Positions 52,030-62,123 of a stretch of 64,000 nucleotides of DNA are shown piece after piece. The stretch spans positions 124,001 through 188,000 of the forward strand of contig NZ_CP029151.1 of NCBI RefSeq assembly GCF_003095655.1, read 5' to 3'. Position numbers and translations under genes: made by a program. The stretch is from Dokdonia sp. Dokd-P16 (GTDB lineage: Bacteria; Bacteroidota; Bacteroidia; Flavobacteriales; Flavobacteriaceae). The notes beneath the pieces were generated by a model, which searched no databases, had not been told where the DNA came from, and worked only from the letters and a program-made list of their open reading frames with translations. Numbering within the stretch: position 1 is the first letter of the stretch; the number at the start of each line of letters is the position of its first letter.

Positions 52030-53462
52030 ATAAGCAAATAGAGTCCATCTCCGTATTTGACATGCTTAAGATAGGCGTGGGACCTTCAAGTTCACACACG
52101 CTTGGTCCTTGGCGTGCAGCAAAACGCTTTATTAAAAAATTAAAAGACACTAATAAATTTGAGATGGTTTCTACTATAAAAGTAGACCTTTATGGATCGC
52201 TATCTCTCACTGGCAAAGGCCATGCTACAGATGTCGCAGTGATTATGGGCCTTACAGGTGCAGACCCGCAAACCTGTAATATAGATGAAATTCCTACTAC
52301 TGTAGATCACATAAAACTTTTTAGACGTCTTGACCTCGATGGCGAATTTACCTTTGACTTCAACCCTGATGAGGATATCGTATTTAATAGAAAATTTTTA
52401 CCCTTTCACCCTAACGGGATACGGTTTACTGCAACCTTAACTAATGATAAGAAGGTAAGAGAAAAGTATTATTCTATAGGAGGAGGCTTTGTCGTACAAG
52501 AAGAACGCAAACGTGCCGAACGCAAGAAAATAGCATTTGAATGTTTCCCAAGACCGGTAGAAAAAGCGACAGACCTACTCAAGTTCTGTAAACAAGAAGG
52601 AAAACCTATTTCTCAGATTGTTTTAGAAAACGAACTGTATCTCCACACAGAAGAGGAAATTAATGAGCGTTTTAAACAAATATGGGATGTGATGCTAGAC
52701 TCTATGTACATAGGTTGTCACACAGAGGGAACATTACCTGGCGGACTAAATGTAAGAAGACGAGCATATGATTCTCATTTAAAACTTCAAAAAAACACCA
52801 ACTATACAGATAAGTATGAGTGGATAAAAGCAATACGAAGCCAAGAGGTACGCTTTCGCGAAATATTGAAGTGGGTATCTTGTTTTGCTCTTGCAGTAAA
52901 TGAGGTAAATGCATCTCTAGGCCGAGTGGTTACCGCTCCTACTAATGGAAGCGCAGGAGTAATCCCTTCTGTATTGATGTACTATATCGTTATAGAAAAT
53001 CACGATGCAAATTTTGAAGATATTAAAAGGTTCCTTCTCGTAGCAGGTGAGGTAGGAAGCTTATTTAAAAAAGGAGCAACCATCTCTGCAGCAATGGGTG
53101 GATGTCAGGCAGAAATAGGAGTATCTAGTGCAATGGCAGCAGCTGGTCTTACAGAACTCATGGGTGGAAGCCCAGAGCAAGTTCTCATGGCTGCAGAGAT
53201 CGCTATGGAACATCACTTAGGCCTCACTTGTGACCCTATAGGAGGACTTGTACAGATTCCTTGTATAGAACGCAATGCCATGGGAGCAATTAAGGCTATT
53301 AATGCCTGTGAGATGGCTCTAGATGGAGATGCTGCAAACGCTAAGGTCCCTTTAGATAAAGTGATTGACACTATGTGGCAAACAGCTCAAGACATGAACA
53401 CGAAGTATAAAGAAACCTCAGAAGGTGGGCTCGCTATTAATGTAGCTATGGCAGATTGTTAA
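52026..53462 (+). CDS. sdaA: L-serine ammonia-lyase (single chain)
   Basis: 478 aa. Turns serine into pyruvate and ammonia. N-terminal part begins SVFDMLKIGVGPSSSHTLGP (about 8-27, the substrate/metal-site SSSHT); C-terminal part contains the cysteines of the [4Fe-4S] cluster and the catalytic region (GCQAEIGVSSAMAAAGL, LTCDPIGGLVQIPCIERNAM, NACEMAL). A single-polypeptide form with both alpha and beta domains, 478 aa as in gamma-proteobacterial SdaA (about 454). A palindrome core encodes VRFREIL, where the right arm departs from the repeat. Overlaps the GNAT gene. Confidence 0.92.
   Translation: MNKQIESISVFDMLKIGVGPSSSHTLGPWRAAKRFIKKLKDTNKFEMVSTIKVDLYGSLSLTGKGHATDVAVIMGLTGADPQTCNIDEIPTTVDHIKLFRRLDLDGEFTFDFNPDEDIVFNRKFLPFHPNGIRFTATLTNDKKVREKYYSIGGGFVVQEERKRAERKKIAFECFPRPVEKATDLLKFCKQEGKPISQIVLENELYLHTEEEINERFKQIWDVMLDSMYIGCHTEGTLPGGLNVRRRAYDSHLKLQKNTNYTDKYEWIKAIRSQEVRFREILKWVSCFALAVNEVNASLGRVVTAPTNGSAGVIPSVLMYYIVIENHDANFEDIKRFLLVAGEVGSLFKKGATISAAMGGCQAEIGVSSAMAAAGLTELMGGSPEQVLMAAEIAMEHHLGLTCDPIGGLVQIPCIERNAMGAIKAINACEMALDGDAANAKVPLDKVIDTMWQTAQDMNTKYKETSEGGLAINVAMADC
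52854..52863. repeat. TTTCGCGAAA palindrome inside sdaA
   Basis: Left arm extends to CGC, right arm is ATATTG; read as FRE. Only coding copy in this frame. Confidence 0.85.
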
Positions 53463-53542
53463 GAGTGCTTTTATAAATCCAACGCAACCTTATGGCGGAG
53501 AGTGCATCTTTATAGAGAATCTTACTTAAATCCTACACTATA

Positions 53543-54286
53543 ATGAGACTTACATTCACTTGTCTATGCGCGTTATTTTTACTAACTAGTAATTTACAAG
53601 CTCAAGATACTCGAGAAGAGCGCAAGGCGCTAAGAGAACAAAAACGTTTAGATAAATGGGCTAGAAAAGATAGCTTACAAAGTTTACCTATCCAATCTTA
53701 CTTATCGCTTGATGTGATAAGTGCTGTTTTACCCAATCCTCTAGGACGTCTCAATATAGGTTATATAACCCCTTTAAATGAACGCTGGTCTATAGGAGGA
53801 AGTGCTGGCGTAGGTATCAATGCTACGGCATGGATTACAAGTAAGGAAGATTACTTTTTATGGGAAGTTCGCCCAGAAGTTATTTATAACTTAGGTAAAG
53901 GTAAACGCTTTCAACACTATCTAGGTGTAGAGCTTTTTTATATATCTAACAAAGAAACACTCATTGATGAAGATTTTGAGCCAGTAAACACAGTAAATGG
54001 CACTGTTAATTTGATTTCATTTGAGCGCGCCGATTACAGAAGAAATAAAGCAGGGTTTTTAGTCAATTTTGGAGAATATATTAATTTTTCTGATAGATGG
54101 GCTTTCCGAACAACAGTTGGGATTGGTACACGAAGAAAAGACAACTCTTACTCGAATCTTATAAATGCTCGTATTCAAAATGACAATGATGAGCCATTTT
54201 TCAATCTTGATGGATCTCAAAAAGAAGGAACTCGATGGGGTGTAGAACTAAACTTAGACTTGAGGCTAATTTATAAGATAAAATAG
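53543..54286 (+). CDS. Secreted outer-membrane-type hypothetical protein
   Basis: 247 aa. Signal peptide (about 1-20, SNLQAQ), a charged helix rich in E, R and K (DTREERKALREQKRLDKWAR), then a beta-barrel-like part with alternating strands (PLGRLNIGYITPLNERWSIG; RAFRTTVGIGTRR; WGVELNLDLRLIYKIK). It ends in an aromatic/positive strand, the pattern of outer-membrane proteins. No family recognised. It is alone on this strand, ending at a terminator for the neighbour. Confidence 0.6.
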   Translation: MRLTFTCLCALFLLTSNLQAQDTREERKALREQKRLDKWARKDSLQSLPIQSYLSLDVISAVLPNPLGRLNIGYITPLNERWSIGGSAGVGINATAWITSKEDYFLWEVRPEVIYNLGKGKRFQHYLGVELFYISNKETLIDEDFEPVNTVNGTVNLISFERADYRRNKAGFLVNFGEYINFSDRWAFRTTVGIGTRRKDNSYSNLINARIQNDNDEPFFNLDGSQKEGTRWGVELNLDLRLIYKIK

Positions 54287-54327
54287 TAGCAACTCCTTTA
54301 AAAAAAAAGGAACTACCTTAACTATAA

Positions 54328-54361
54328 AAAAGCCCAGAAGTATCTCTACTCCTAGGCTCTA
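54328..54361 (-). terminator. Terminator for the 440-aa lipoprotein gene
   Basis: On the minus strand AGCCTAGGAGTA, short loop, TACTTCTGGGCTTTTTT, with two mismatches in the stem. Confidence 0.6.
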
Positions 54362-54407
54362 ACAAAATCAAACTAACAATCAATAAGAGTTGAAAATTCG
54401 TTAATTC

Positions 54408-55730
54408 TTAATTATTTCTTGGTTCTCCAATCTGTGTACCTATTACTGCACTCTCTGGTTGTGTAATTACTGGACAGTTAATGATTGCTCCTGTTCCTGT
54501 CAATAAATCAGATAGTGAATTTGCAAGTGGAATTGGATTTGCATTACCTCTAAAAGGAATTAAAGTCCCATCTGCTAGCAATTGATTTACTTGATCAAAA
54601 CTTCTTAATATTGGGCGTTCATTTTCTGGTACTGTAAACTCTGTGATATGAGCATCCCACATTGGAGCATATCTTGTATCACGTGGATCTATAGGGAAAG
54701 TATTTGTAGGATCTTGCACTTGACGATCACTTAAAGAAGCAGTATTAAGACCTTGTACTCCAAAACCATCTGTGTCTGTTGTTCTACCATTTGCAGTAGG
54801 ACTGAAAGGCAACATTGAACCTCCTGGGAATACACCAAAAGAAGGAAGATTATTAAGCTTTGGAGCATAAACTCCTAGCTCTATCGTTGCTGGGCCCGGA
54901 TCTGATGTATCTGTTACAATATGGAAATAGTATGGTCTGTTATCATGCCATCCATCAAGTAATTGCATTACTACAGATGCTTGATTCTTTGCAAGGTTTG
55001 GATTATTTTGATCATCCTCATCTTCTTGTTCATTGCCATTTGGGTTTGGAATTCTATCATGTATTCCTGTACTATTTGCAACTAGTTGTGCATTGATTAC
55101 GATATCTGTTCCTGGTAATACTACGTAAGACGACCAATTATCATCTGCCACCGCTCCAGGGCTCACTGCTGCTGGTGGAAAACCAAACAACTCTCCGTCT
55201 GTACCTCCTGCGGTTAATGATCTAGTAGGAGAAAAATCTACAGATCCTTCAAAAATAAGTCTACCATCTTCTGTCCATTCAGAATTTTGCTCTCCTCCTG
55301 ATCCTATTGCATTTGCCATTCTAGGAGCAAAAATTACACCTAATTCCTCTGCAAATTCACTGTTTGAAGCTTCTGTAATGACATAATATCCTTCTCTACG
55401 CTCTCCATTTGGTAGTGTTTCCCATCCTTGAAACATAGGGAATCTTGCTGTAGGACCAGCAGGTACAACATCACGATCTACTCTGTAATCTATCCCTAAT
55501 ATACTTGGTAAGAATACGTTTTGTTCACTTGTAAATGATAGTACGGGGTTTTGTGCGTTGTAAGGTATTCCGCCGTCTGCTTCTATACTCGCAAGCAATA
55601 AGCTCGCTGCTGTTGGTGTAACTGTAGTTACTGTAGGATCTATACTATTGTTTTGGTCATCATCTGATGAGCAGCTGTAAATTGTTATCGCTGCAATTGC
55701 ACTGAGTGCAATAAGTCTAATCGTTTTCAT
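54408..55730 (-). CDS. Large uncharacterised lipoprotein
   Basis: 440 aa. Lipoprotein signal (SAIAAITIYSC, Cys at about 20) followed by the acidic SSDDDQNN tail of surface-exposed lipoproteins. Later features include repeated W, P and G residues (FPMFQGWETLPNGERREGYY), an acidic stretch (NEQEDEDDQNN), YYFHIVTDTSDPGP, APMWDAHITEFTVP and a late Cys (INCPVITQPES). I do not recognise the family; it may carry a ligand or metal through the H and C residues near the end. It sits alone between two long non-coding gaps. Confidence 0.65.
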   Translation of the reverse strand: MKTIRLIALSAIAAITIYSCSSDDDQNNSIDPTVTTVTPTAASLLLASIEADGGIPYNAQNPVLSFTSEQNVFLPSILGIDYRVDRDVVPAGPTARFPMFQGWETLPNGERREGYYVITEASNSEFAEELGVIFAPRMANAIGSGGEQNSEWTEDGRLIFEGSVDFSPTRSLTAGGTDGELFGFPPAAVSPGAVADDNWSSYVVLPGTDIVINAQLVANSTGIHDRIPNPNGNEQEDEDDQNNPNLAKNQASVVMQLLDGWHDNRPYYFHIVTDTSDPGPATIELGVYAPKLNNLPSFGVFPGGSMLPFSPTANGRTTDTDGFGVQGLNTASLSDRQVQDPTNTFPIDPRDTRYAPMWDAHITEFTVPENERPILRSFDQVNQLLADGTLIPFRGNANPIPLANSLSDLLTGTGAIINCPVITQPESAVIGTQIGEPRNN

Positions 55731-56127
55731 TTTGTTTGAATATTTTAGATTGTTATAAAAGGTCTATCTAAAAAATAAAATTCGGCCGAAGAATTTTTCT
55801 AGTATCAAAAAGCAATGTTTTTCTGATGCTTATTCGGACGTTGAGAAATTTCTATTCTTACAGAAGAATTACAAACAAAGTGTAAAATAATTTTTATCAC
55901 AAAATTAAAAAAACCCTGAAACGTATACTATGACTAGCGTTCGATTAAAAAACGCCAACATCAATAAAGATTGAAATAAAAATTTAATTAATAGGAATCA
56001 TGAAGAATTCCTGTACTCGGCAGCCTAAGTAATGTCAGCCAGCTTACATAAAATGAAAGGCAAATCTCGAGTAAGAGCAAACTGTTATTTAAAAAAGCAA
56101 ATAAGTAGATAGTATTTGTATCGAAAC
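55731..56127. other. 397-base gap upstream of the large lipoprotein
   Basis: No gene. Contains a TTCGGCCGAA palindrome at 55781-55790 and a short inverted repeat (AGGAAT...ATTCCT) near 55993-56012. No TAnnTTTG promoter was found for the lipoprotein gene. Confidence 0.4.
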
Positions 56128-56637
56128 CTACCCCCGCTTTTCTACACAGTCTTCCCGATCTCTTGTATCTACTATATAAAAGATTTTCCAGACTCCGTTG
56201 CGCTTAAAAAGTTGGAAACTATTTGTACCACAATGGCTAAGGCTACCATTAATATAAAATGAATATGGTGTCCATACATTTGCCATTTTACCGTCCATTT
56301 TTATCTCATAATCTGTTATCCGTTCTTCAAAACTAGTAGTTTCTGGTATAGAACAAATAGATAGTAAAAACTGACTAAAGTCTTGCTTACTCAATTCTAT
56401 CTCCCCAAGTTTCCCTTTACCTATAGACTGCATCATAACGTCTTCATGAACTACCTTTTTAATAAGTAATGAATCCTGCTTATGGAAACCTTCAAAGAAT
56501 ATTTGCACCACCTCTTTTACTTCTTGTTCGCCCTGAGGATCTTGATTCAAAGACCTGTAATAATGGTTATCTGCCTTAACAAAAGCAAATAACGCAAAGA
56601 CAGCAATCATCGGGATAAAAAGATATTTGAGACGCAT
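56128..56637 (-). CDS. NTF2/SnoaL-like exported protein
   Basis: 169 aa. N-terminal helix (about 6-22) as signal or anchor. The rest (about 40-160) has the NTF2-like fold: [40 protein letters not shown], and the later strands [20 protein letters not shown] and [16 protein letters not shown], as in SnoaL/DUF4440-type domains. It may bind or process a small ligand; substrate unknown. Divergent from panB, whose promoter lies just after its start. Confidence 0.65.
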   Translation of the reverse strand: MRLKYLFIPMIAVFALFAFVKADNHYYRSLNQDPQGEQEVKEVVQIFFEGFHKQDSLLIKKVVHEDVMMQSIGKGKLGEIELSKQDFSQFLLSICSIPETTSFEERITDYEIKMDGKMANVWTPYSFYINGSLSHCGTNSFQLFKRNGVWKIFYIVDTRDREDCVEKRG

Positions 56638-56671
56638 AAAGAATGATTTACAGTATGGGTATCTAATTTAC

Positions 56672-56679
56672 TACTTTTG
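56672..56679 (+). promoter_or_regulatory. TAnnTTTG promoter element for panB
   Basis: TACTTTTG, 20 bases before the ATG at 56699. It lies inside a longer open frame that begins at 56627 and so argues for the 56699 start. Confidence 0.65.
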
Positions 56680-56698
56680 CGTCACAAAAAATAGTCAA

Positions 56699-57517
56699 AT
56701 GTCTACAGCTAAAAAAGAGTACAAACGTGTAACCGTAAAGTCCCTCACCGAGATGAAAGCTCGTGGAGAAAAAATATCAATGCTTACTGCCTATGATTAT
56801 ACCATGGCAAAAATAGTCGATGGTGCAGGCATAGATGTTATTCTCGTAGGAGATAGTGCTTCAAATGTAATGGCTGGACACGAGACCACACTACCTATTA
56901 CGCTAGATCAAATGATATACCACGCCTCTTCTGTGGTGCGTGCTATAAACAGAGCCCTAGTAGTAGTTGATTTACCATTTGGTAGTTACCAGAGTGATCC
57001 AAAAGAAGCGTTACGATCTGCAATACGCATCATGAAGGAATCTGGAGGGCACTCTATAAAATTAGAAGGTGGTAAAGAGGTAAAAGAAAGTATTAAGCGT
57101 ATTCTTAATGCAGGAATCCCTGTAATGGGCCACCTAGGGCTTACACCACAAAGTATCTATAAATTTGGTACTTATACGGTAAGAGCAAAGGAAGAAGAAG
57201 AAGCTCAAAAACTTAAAGATGACGCACTTATGCTTCAAAAAGCAGGTTGTTTTGCCCTTGTACTTGAAAAAGTACCGGCACAACTTGCAAAGGAGGTTGC
57301 AGATAGCCTAACGATTCCAGTAATTGGTATAGGGGCTGGTGCTGGTGTAGATGGTCAAGTACTTGTAACGCATGATATGGTTGGAATGACACATGAATTC
57401 AATCCGCGTTTTTTGAGACGTTACCTAGATCTTCATACAGAAATGACAAAAGCATTTGAGCAATATAGCACAGATGTAAAAAATCAAAGCTTCCCTAACG
57501 AAGATGAGCAATATTAA
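56699..57517 (+). CDS. panB: 3-methyl-2-oxobutanoate hydroxymethyltransferase
   Basis: 272 aa from the ATG at 56699. Adds a hydroxymethyl group from methylene-THF to 2-oxoisovalerate, the first step of pantothenate synthesis. TIM-barrel enzyme with [39 protein letters not shown] (about 46-64, the Mg2+ and substrate site), DLPFGSYQ and [21 protein letters not shown] (about 196-216). An rluA-type gene follows 100 bp on the same strand. Confidence 0.96.
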   Translation: MSTAKKEYKRVTVKSLTEMKARGEKISMLTAYDYTMAKIVDGAGIDVILVGDSASNVMAGHETTLPITLDQMIYHASSVVRAINRALVVVDLPFGSYQSDPKEALRSAIRIMKESGGHSIKLEGGKEVKESIKRILNAGIPVMGHLGLTPQSIYKFGTYTVRAKEEEEAQKLKDDALMLQKAGCFALVLEKVPAQLAKEVADSLTIPVIGIGAGAGVDGQVLVTHDMVGMTHEFNPRFLRRYLDLHTEMTKAFEQYSTDVKNQSFPNEDEQY

Positions 57518-57617
57518 TACAACGTATTAAATTCCCTTATACCCATATTATCACGCAGAGCTATATGCACTCGTGATAAGGTGGATATAATTATAGCTTC
57601 TAAAAGAAAAGCCGTCA

Positions 57618-58316
57618 ATGAATAATACCCTATCTACAGCAGACAACCTCAACGTTATTTATGAGGATAATCACATTATTGTGATTAACAAACGTAGTGG
57701 AGATATTGTACAGGGAGATAAGACAGGTGATGCACCATTAAGTGAGGTGGTAAAAAAATATATTGCTATAAAGTATGATAAACCAGGCGCCGTTTATCTA
57801 GGTGTTGTACATAGATTAGACAGGCCTACTTCTGGAATTGTTGTATTTGCTAGAACAAGCAAAGCACTACCACGCCTTAATAAAGCTTTTGCAGAGAGGG
57901 AAACAAAAAAGACTTACTGGGCACTCGTAAAAAATCCGCCGCCAGCAGAGAGTGGAACTCTTATTCATTACCTAAAAAGGAATCCAAAGCAAAACAAAAG
58001 CTACGCACATAAGCATGAGGTTCCAGATAGTAAAAAGGCTATTTTGGATTATAGAGTTATAAAAAAACTTAAAACTTTTTATCTCCTAGAGATTGACTTG
58101 CACACGGGCAGACATCACCAGATTAGGGCTCAACTTACAGCTATAGGATCTCCTATAAAAGGCGATCTTAAATATGGTTTTGACCGTAGCAATCCTGATG
58201 GTAGTATAAGTTTGCTTTCGCGAAAGCTTACCCTCACACATCCTGTACAAAAGGAAGAAATGACATTTACTGCCCAAGTGCCCGAAGGAGATGCTGTGTG
58301 GAAGGCGTGTAATTAA
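57618..58316 (+). CDS. RluA-family pseudouridine synthase
   Basis: 232 aa. Isomerises uridine in rRNA or tRNA. Catalytic Asp in HRLDRPTSGIVVFA (about 67-80, R-L-D), followed by TKKTYWALVKN and the C-terminal DLHTGRHHQIRAQLTAIGSPIKGDLKYGF (about 156-184). No N-terminal S4 domain is present, so it is the short RluA/TruC-like kind. A 14-bp palindrome copy encodes LLSRKLTL near the end. Confidence 0.9.
   Translation: MNNTLSTADNLNVIYEDNHIIVINKRSGDIVQGDKTGDAPLSEVVKKYIAIKYDKPGAVYLGVVHRLDRPTSGIVVFARTSKALPRLNKAFAERETKKTYWALVKNPPPAESGTLIHYLKRNPKQNKSYAHKHEVPDSKKAILDYRVIKKLKTFYLLEIDLHTGRHHQIRAQLTAIGSPIKGDLKYGFDRSNPDGSISLLSRKLTLTHPVQKEEMTFTAQVPEGDAVWKACN
58214..58227. repeat. GCTTTCGCGAAAGC palindrome inside the rluA-type gene
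   Basis: Read as LSRK; right flank CTTA. Confidence 0.9.
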
Positions 58317-58323
58317 AAAGTAC

Positions 58324-59181
58324 CTACTTACTTCTAGACGCTCTTAAACTCTCGACCACTACACTAAATAGTATTAAAGAACCTCCTAATACGGTACGCC
58401 ATCCAGGGATTTCATTAAGGAAAATAATCCCTAGAATTATTCCATAGATAGGCTGTACACTACCCATTAAACTTGCAGCTGTAACAGAAAATCTTTTGAT
58501 ACTAAAGAGAAACATCGTGTGTCCTAAGGCGGTGGTTACAAGGGCTAGTAATCCTATATAAGGTAGCTCTGCGACAAAGCCCTCTGCATCAAAAATGAAA
58601 TATGCTGGTATAAGCATAATTGCTATCACCAGTGTTTGATACCACATTACCACAGATCCATTATAGGAACCTATTTTTGTCTTTACTAATAAATTACGTA
58701 TCGCAAAGCATAATGCAGAAAGCAAGCCTATGAGTATCGCAAGGAAGTAATCATTTTCTGTATCAAAAGTAGGTGCAAGAAAGTAAATACCTATCAAGAC
58801 AAGCACCCCTAGTAACAAGTGCATTTTTGAAAACTTAGTCTTCAAAAATAGCGGTTCTAGCAAACTAGTCATCACAGGATAAGTGAATAGCGAGAGCATC
58901 CCGATAGCCACATTAGATAGTTGTAATGAGTAGAAGTAGGTAATCCAGTGTAGTCCCATAAAAACTCCAGAAAGAGCAATCGCAAGCATATCTTTTCGCG
59001 CAAGCGTAAAAGAAAAACCTTTCCACTTTATAAAGAGGCCAAGTAATAGCATTGCTCCAAAAGATCTGATACCTATGGTTACTGCAGGAGGTAAATCTAT
59101 ATACCTCCCCAAAACACCAGATGTGCTCACAAAAAGCATGGCAAGATTAATTTCTAATATATGTTTAGTGCTATTTTTCAT
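58324..59181 (-). CDS. EamA-family membrane transporter
   Basis: 285 aa with ten predicted membrane helices in two similar halves (about 10-30 to 125-140, and 150-170 to 265-283), as usual for drug/metabolite transporters. The substrate cannot be told. A degenerate palindrome (CTTTTCGCGCAAGCGT at 58992) encodes FTLARKD. The stop lies 7 bp from the convergent rluA-type gene. Confidence 0.85.
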   Translation of the reverse strand: MKNSTKHILEINLAMLFVSTSGVLGRYIDLPPAVTIGIRSFGAMLLLGLFIKWKGFSFTLARKDMLAIALSGVFMGLHWITYFYSLQLSNVAIGMLSLFTYPVMTSLLEPLFLKTKFSKMHLLLGVLVLIGIYFLAPTFDTENDYFLAILIGLLSALCFAIRNLLVKTKIGSYNGSVVMWYQTLVIAIMLIPAYFIFDAEGFVAELPYIGLLALVTTALGHTMFLFSIKRFSVTAASLMGSVQPIYGIILGIIFLNEIPGWRTVLGGSLILFSVVVESLRASRSK

Positions 59182-59220
59182 ATGATAATTATAGTTGAGG
59201 GAACACTATGATGTACATAA

Positions 59221-60783
59221 TTAACGCAAAGATTGATGCGCTTTATTTTTGATTATATCTGCCACAGGTTTATTCTCTATTTTACTCTCTAACCAGGACA
59301 ATACATCTAAGTATAAAAATGCTCTTCGCTCATAAGGATCTTCCTCATATTGCTTGAGCGTGCTGTGTAAATTCTTAAAAGCTCCCTTGAGTTCGTGAGG
59401 GTATATATCGCCTAAGTTTCGCACAAATTTAATCATCTCTTTTTGTACCTCATGCATATCATCCATCTTAATTAAAAACTTATAGGTGCTTCTTAATAGC
59501 GACTCTAGATGATAGTCCTTACCAGCTTCATAATGAGCAATGAGATTAAGAATACGTGAGAAGCACATGAGATCTTCTCTACTTTTGAGACTATGATTAT
59601 TGATTATTTTTTGACAGTACTCTATACATTTCACGTTATCTCCGGCTCCAAAGTATAGACTTGCAATCTTATAATAGAATATCATTACATGATGCTCATC
59701 TATTCTATATTTAGGTGATTTTAATCCTGCAAGCACCTCTTTTACGAGTCCATCCTCATCACTAAAACTTCCCGTCATAAACTTATGATTAAAGCGATTA
59801 CTTGAAGTATATAGAAATAGTAGCGTATCTAGGTTATCACCCTTAGGAAAGTTGGGATTCTCCTTTACGGTAGTAAGCTTATCTAGGGCTTCCTTAAACT
59901 TTGATTCGTGTTTGAGGTAATATAAAGATTCGAGCAAATAATGTATTCCCTTTAGGTAAAATACTGGGTTTTGCTTAATCATCGTGGGGTTATCATCAAA
60001 AAGTCTCACATAGCGATCTGCATACTTGTAACTAGTCAGGAAGTCTTGCGTTAAAAAACTATACCAAAGATGTGCTTTGTACAACCATAACTTTTCTCTA
60101 AAGTTGAGTGTGTCATAATTATATTTAGGTAAATGCCCATCAAAGTAGTCAGTAAGGCGCTGCTTCTCTGCATCACTTTTCACATAGCCCGTCTTGAGCA
60201 TGATACTATATAATTGTAATGAGAGGTTAGATAGCTTACTAGCCATTACATTTTGCTCACTTAGCATTTTTGCTTGTACAGCAAGCTCATCTGCTCGAGT
60301 AGCTATACTTCTAGTGATATACTGAGTTTCTATAATTTTCTCTAATTCTACAATCTCGTAGGCAACATTTTTCTCCTCATTCTCGAGCGCCATACTTTTG
60401 GCCTTATCTAGAATTTTGAGGCTTTGTTTATACAACCCTTTCTGATATAAGATGGTTGCAAAATCTAGCTGCTCTCGTATTTGAACACGTATATTTTGAT
60501 GCGCAGGAGTGAGTCGTAAGCTTATTAATAGTTGCCTATAAAGATGCGCTTTAAGGTTAGAAAGTTGTGTTTTAGTAACAATACCAGACTTTAAAATTGC
60601 AGTCTCATTGTATATTTTCTCTTTATCTAGGAATTCAAAAAGTTGTAAAAATTTTGCCTCGCTATTTCCTACGAGTCGGCCTACGTACAGTTTAAACTGG
60701 CGCTTCTCACTCTTAGATAATGACTTTATTAAAATAAATAAAGAATCATTATGATCATTAAGCGTTGTAATGATTTTTCTCAT
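59221..60783 (-). CDS. Large helical cytoplasmic protein, conserved-looking
   Basis: 520 aa with no signal peptide or membrane segment. Almost all helical; several stretches look like degenerate tetratricopeptide repeats (LYQKGLYKQSLKILDKAKSM; VMIFYYKIASLYFGAGDNVK). N-terminal part SLSKSEKRQFKLYVGRLVGN is basic. No function can be assigned. It stands alone and is divergent from leuA. Confidence 0.6.
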   Translation of the reverse strand: MRKIITTLNDHNDSLFILIKSLSKSEKRQFKLYVGRLVGNSEAKFLQLFEFLDKEKIYNETAILKSGIVTKTQLSNLKAHLYRQLLISLRLTPAHQNIRVQIREQLDFATILYQKGLYKQSLKILDKAKSMALENEEKNVAYEIVELEKIIETQYITRSIATRADELAVQAKMLSEQNVMASKLSNLSLQLYSIMLKTGYVKSDAEKQRLTDYFDGHLPKYNYDTLNFREKLWLYKAHLWYSFLTQDFLTSYKYADRYVRLFDDNPTMIKQNPVFYLKGIHYLLESLYYLKHESKFKEALDKLTTVKENPNFPKGDNLDTLLFLYTSSNRFNHKFMTGSFSDEDGLVKEVLAGLKSPKYRIDEHHVMIFYYKIASLYFGAGDNVKCIEYCQKIINNHSLKSREDLMCFSRILNLIAHYEAGKDYHLESLLRSTYKFLIKMDDMHEVQKEMIKFVRNLGDIYPHELKGAFKNLHSTLKQYEEDPYERRAFLYLDVLSWLESKIENKPVADIIKNKAHQSLR

Positions 60784-60892
60784 AACTAATTGAAATACAG
60801 ATATTTGATTAGACTAAAATTAACCTTGATATCGTAAGCTTCTTTATAACTCACATCGTTTAAGAATAAGCAAGGTATAAATTCGTGTAGAA

Positions 60893-62074
60893 ATGAATGC
60901 TATGCAAAACGACAAAGTTCAGATTTTTGATACGACTCTTAGAGATGGAGAGCAGGTTCCTGGTTGTAAATTAGACAAAAAAGAAAAGCTCACCATAGCA
61001 GAGCGTCTGGACCTTCTAGGTGTAGATGTTATAGAAGCTGGATTCCCTATTTCATCACCTGGAGATTTTACCTCTGTGGCAGAGATATCAAAACTCGTAA
61101 AAAACGCAACCGTATGTGGTCTAACTCGCGCAGTTGAGAAAGATATTGAAGTTGCCGCGCAAGCTTTAAAATATGCCGTTAGACCTAGAATACATACGGG
61201 TATTGGAACTAGCGATTCGCATATGAAATATAAATTTAACGCCACACCAGAACAGATTATTGAGCGCGCTGTTAAGGCTACCGCTTACGCGAAAAATTTT
61301 GTGGATGATGTAGAGTTTTATGCAGAAGATGCGGGTCGTACAGATAATGCTTTTCTTGCAAAGGTTCTTGAGCAAGTAATCGCAGCAGGCGCTACCGTCC
61401 TTAATATTCCAGATACTACAGGTTATTGTTTACCTGAAGAGTATGGAGCAAAAATTAAATACTTACGCGAAAACGTAAAAGGTATAGAAAACGTAATCCT
61501 CTCTTGTCACTGTCATAATGATCTTGGTCTAGCCACTGCAAATAGTATTGCTGGCGTTATAAATGGAGCAAGACAGATAGAATGTACCATAAACGGTATA
61601 GGAGAGCGTGCTGGTAATACCTCTCTAGAGGAAGTGGTGATGATACTTAAACAACATCCTACCCTCAATCTTCACACAGATATAAATACCCAACTCCTTT
61701 TTGACACGAGCCGTATGGTGAGTGATAAGATGGGAATGGTCGTACAACCTAACAAGGCTATTGTAGGTGCAAATGCATTTGCGCACAGCTCAGGAATCCA
61801 TCAGGATGGTATGATTAAAAATAGAGAGACCTACGAGATTATGAACCCTAAAGATGTGGGAGTAAATGAGACTTCTATCGTGCTTACTGCAAGAAGTGGT
61901 AGAGCAGCACTTGCTTACAGATCTAAAAAAGTAGGATACGAATTGACCAAGATTCAACTAGATGCAGCTTATGAACAGTTTCTTAATGTAGCAGATAGAC
62001 AAAAAGAAGTAAAGGATAATGACATCCATATGATAATGGATCGCATACAGCTTAAATCAGGAGCAGTAGCTTAA
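60893..62074 (+). CDS. leuA: 2-isopropylmalate synthase (short form)
   Basis: 393 aa; condenses acetyl-CoA with 2-oxoisovalerate in the first step of leucine synthesis. N-terminal catalytic TIM barrel: [20 protein letters not shown] (about 10-29, D-G-E metal and base site), then [12 protein letters not shown]-x-H in [11 protein letters not shown] (about 203-213) and [12 protein letters not shown]. coli LeuA is 523 aa; this one stops after the linker, without the C-terminal leucine-binding regulatory domain. leuC follows 49 bp on and leuD overlaps it. Confidence 0.93.
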   Translation: MNAMQNDKVQIFDTTLRDGEQVPGCKLDKKEKLTIAERLDLLGVDVIEAGFPISSPGDFTSVAEISKLVKNATVCGLTRAVEKDIEVAAQALKYAVRPRIHTGIGTSDSHMKYKFNATPEQIIERAVKATAYAKNFVDDVEFYAEDAGRTDNAFLAKVLEQVIAAGATVLNIPDTTGYCLPEEYGAKIKYLRENVKGIENVILSCHCHNDLGLATANSIAGVINGARQIECTINGIGERAGNTSLEEVVMILKQHPTLNLHTDINTQLLFDTSRMVSDKMGMVVQPNKAIVGANAFAHSSGIHQDGMIKNRETYEIMNPKDVGVNETSIVLTARSGRAALAYRSKKVGYELTKIQLDAAYEQFLNVADRQKEVKDNDIHMIMDRIQLKSGAVA

Positions 62075-62123
62075 CAATAACCAACTCTATTTTTACAAAG
62101 TGAAATTTGAGTAACACAATACA

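Noticed and set aside
55731-56127. tRNA or small RNA gene in the long gap
   Set aside because: No cloverleaf, no CCA end and no strong hairpin with T-run was found.
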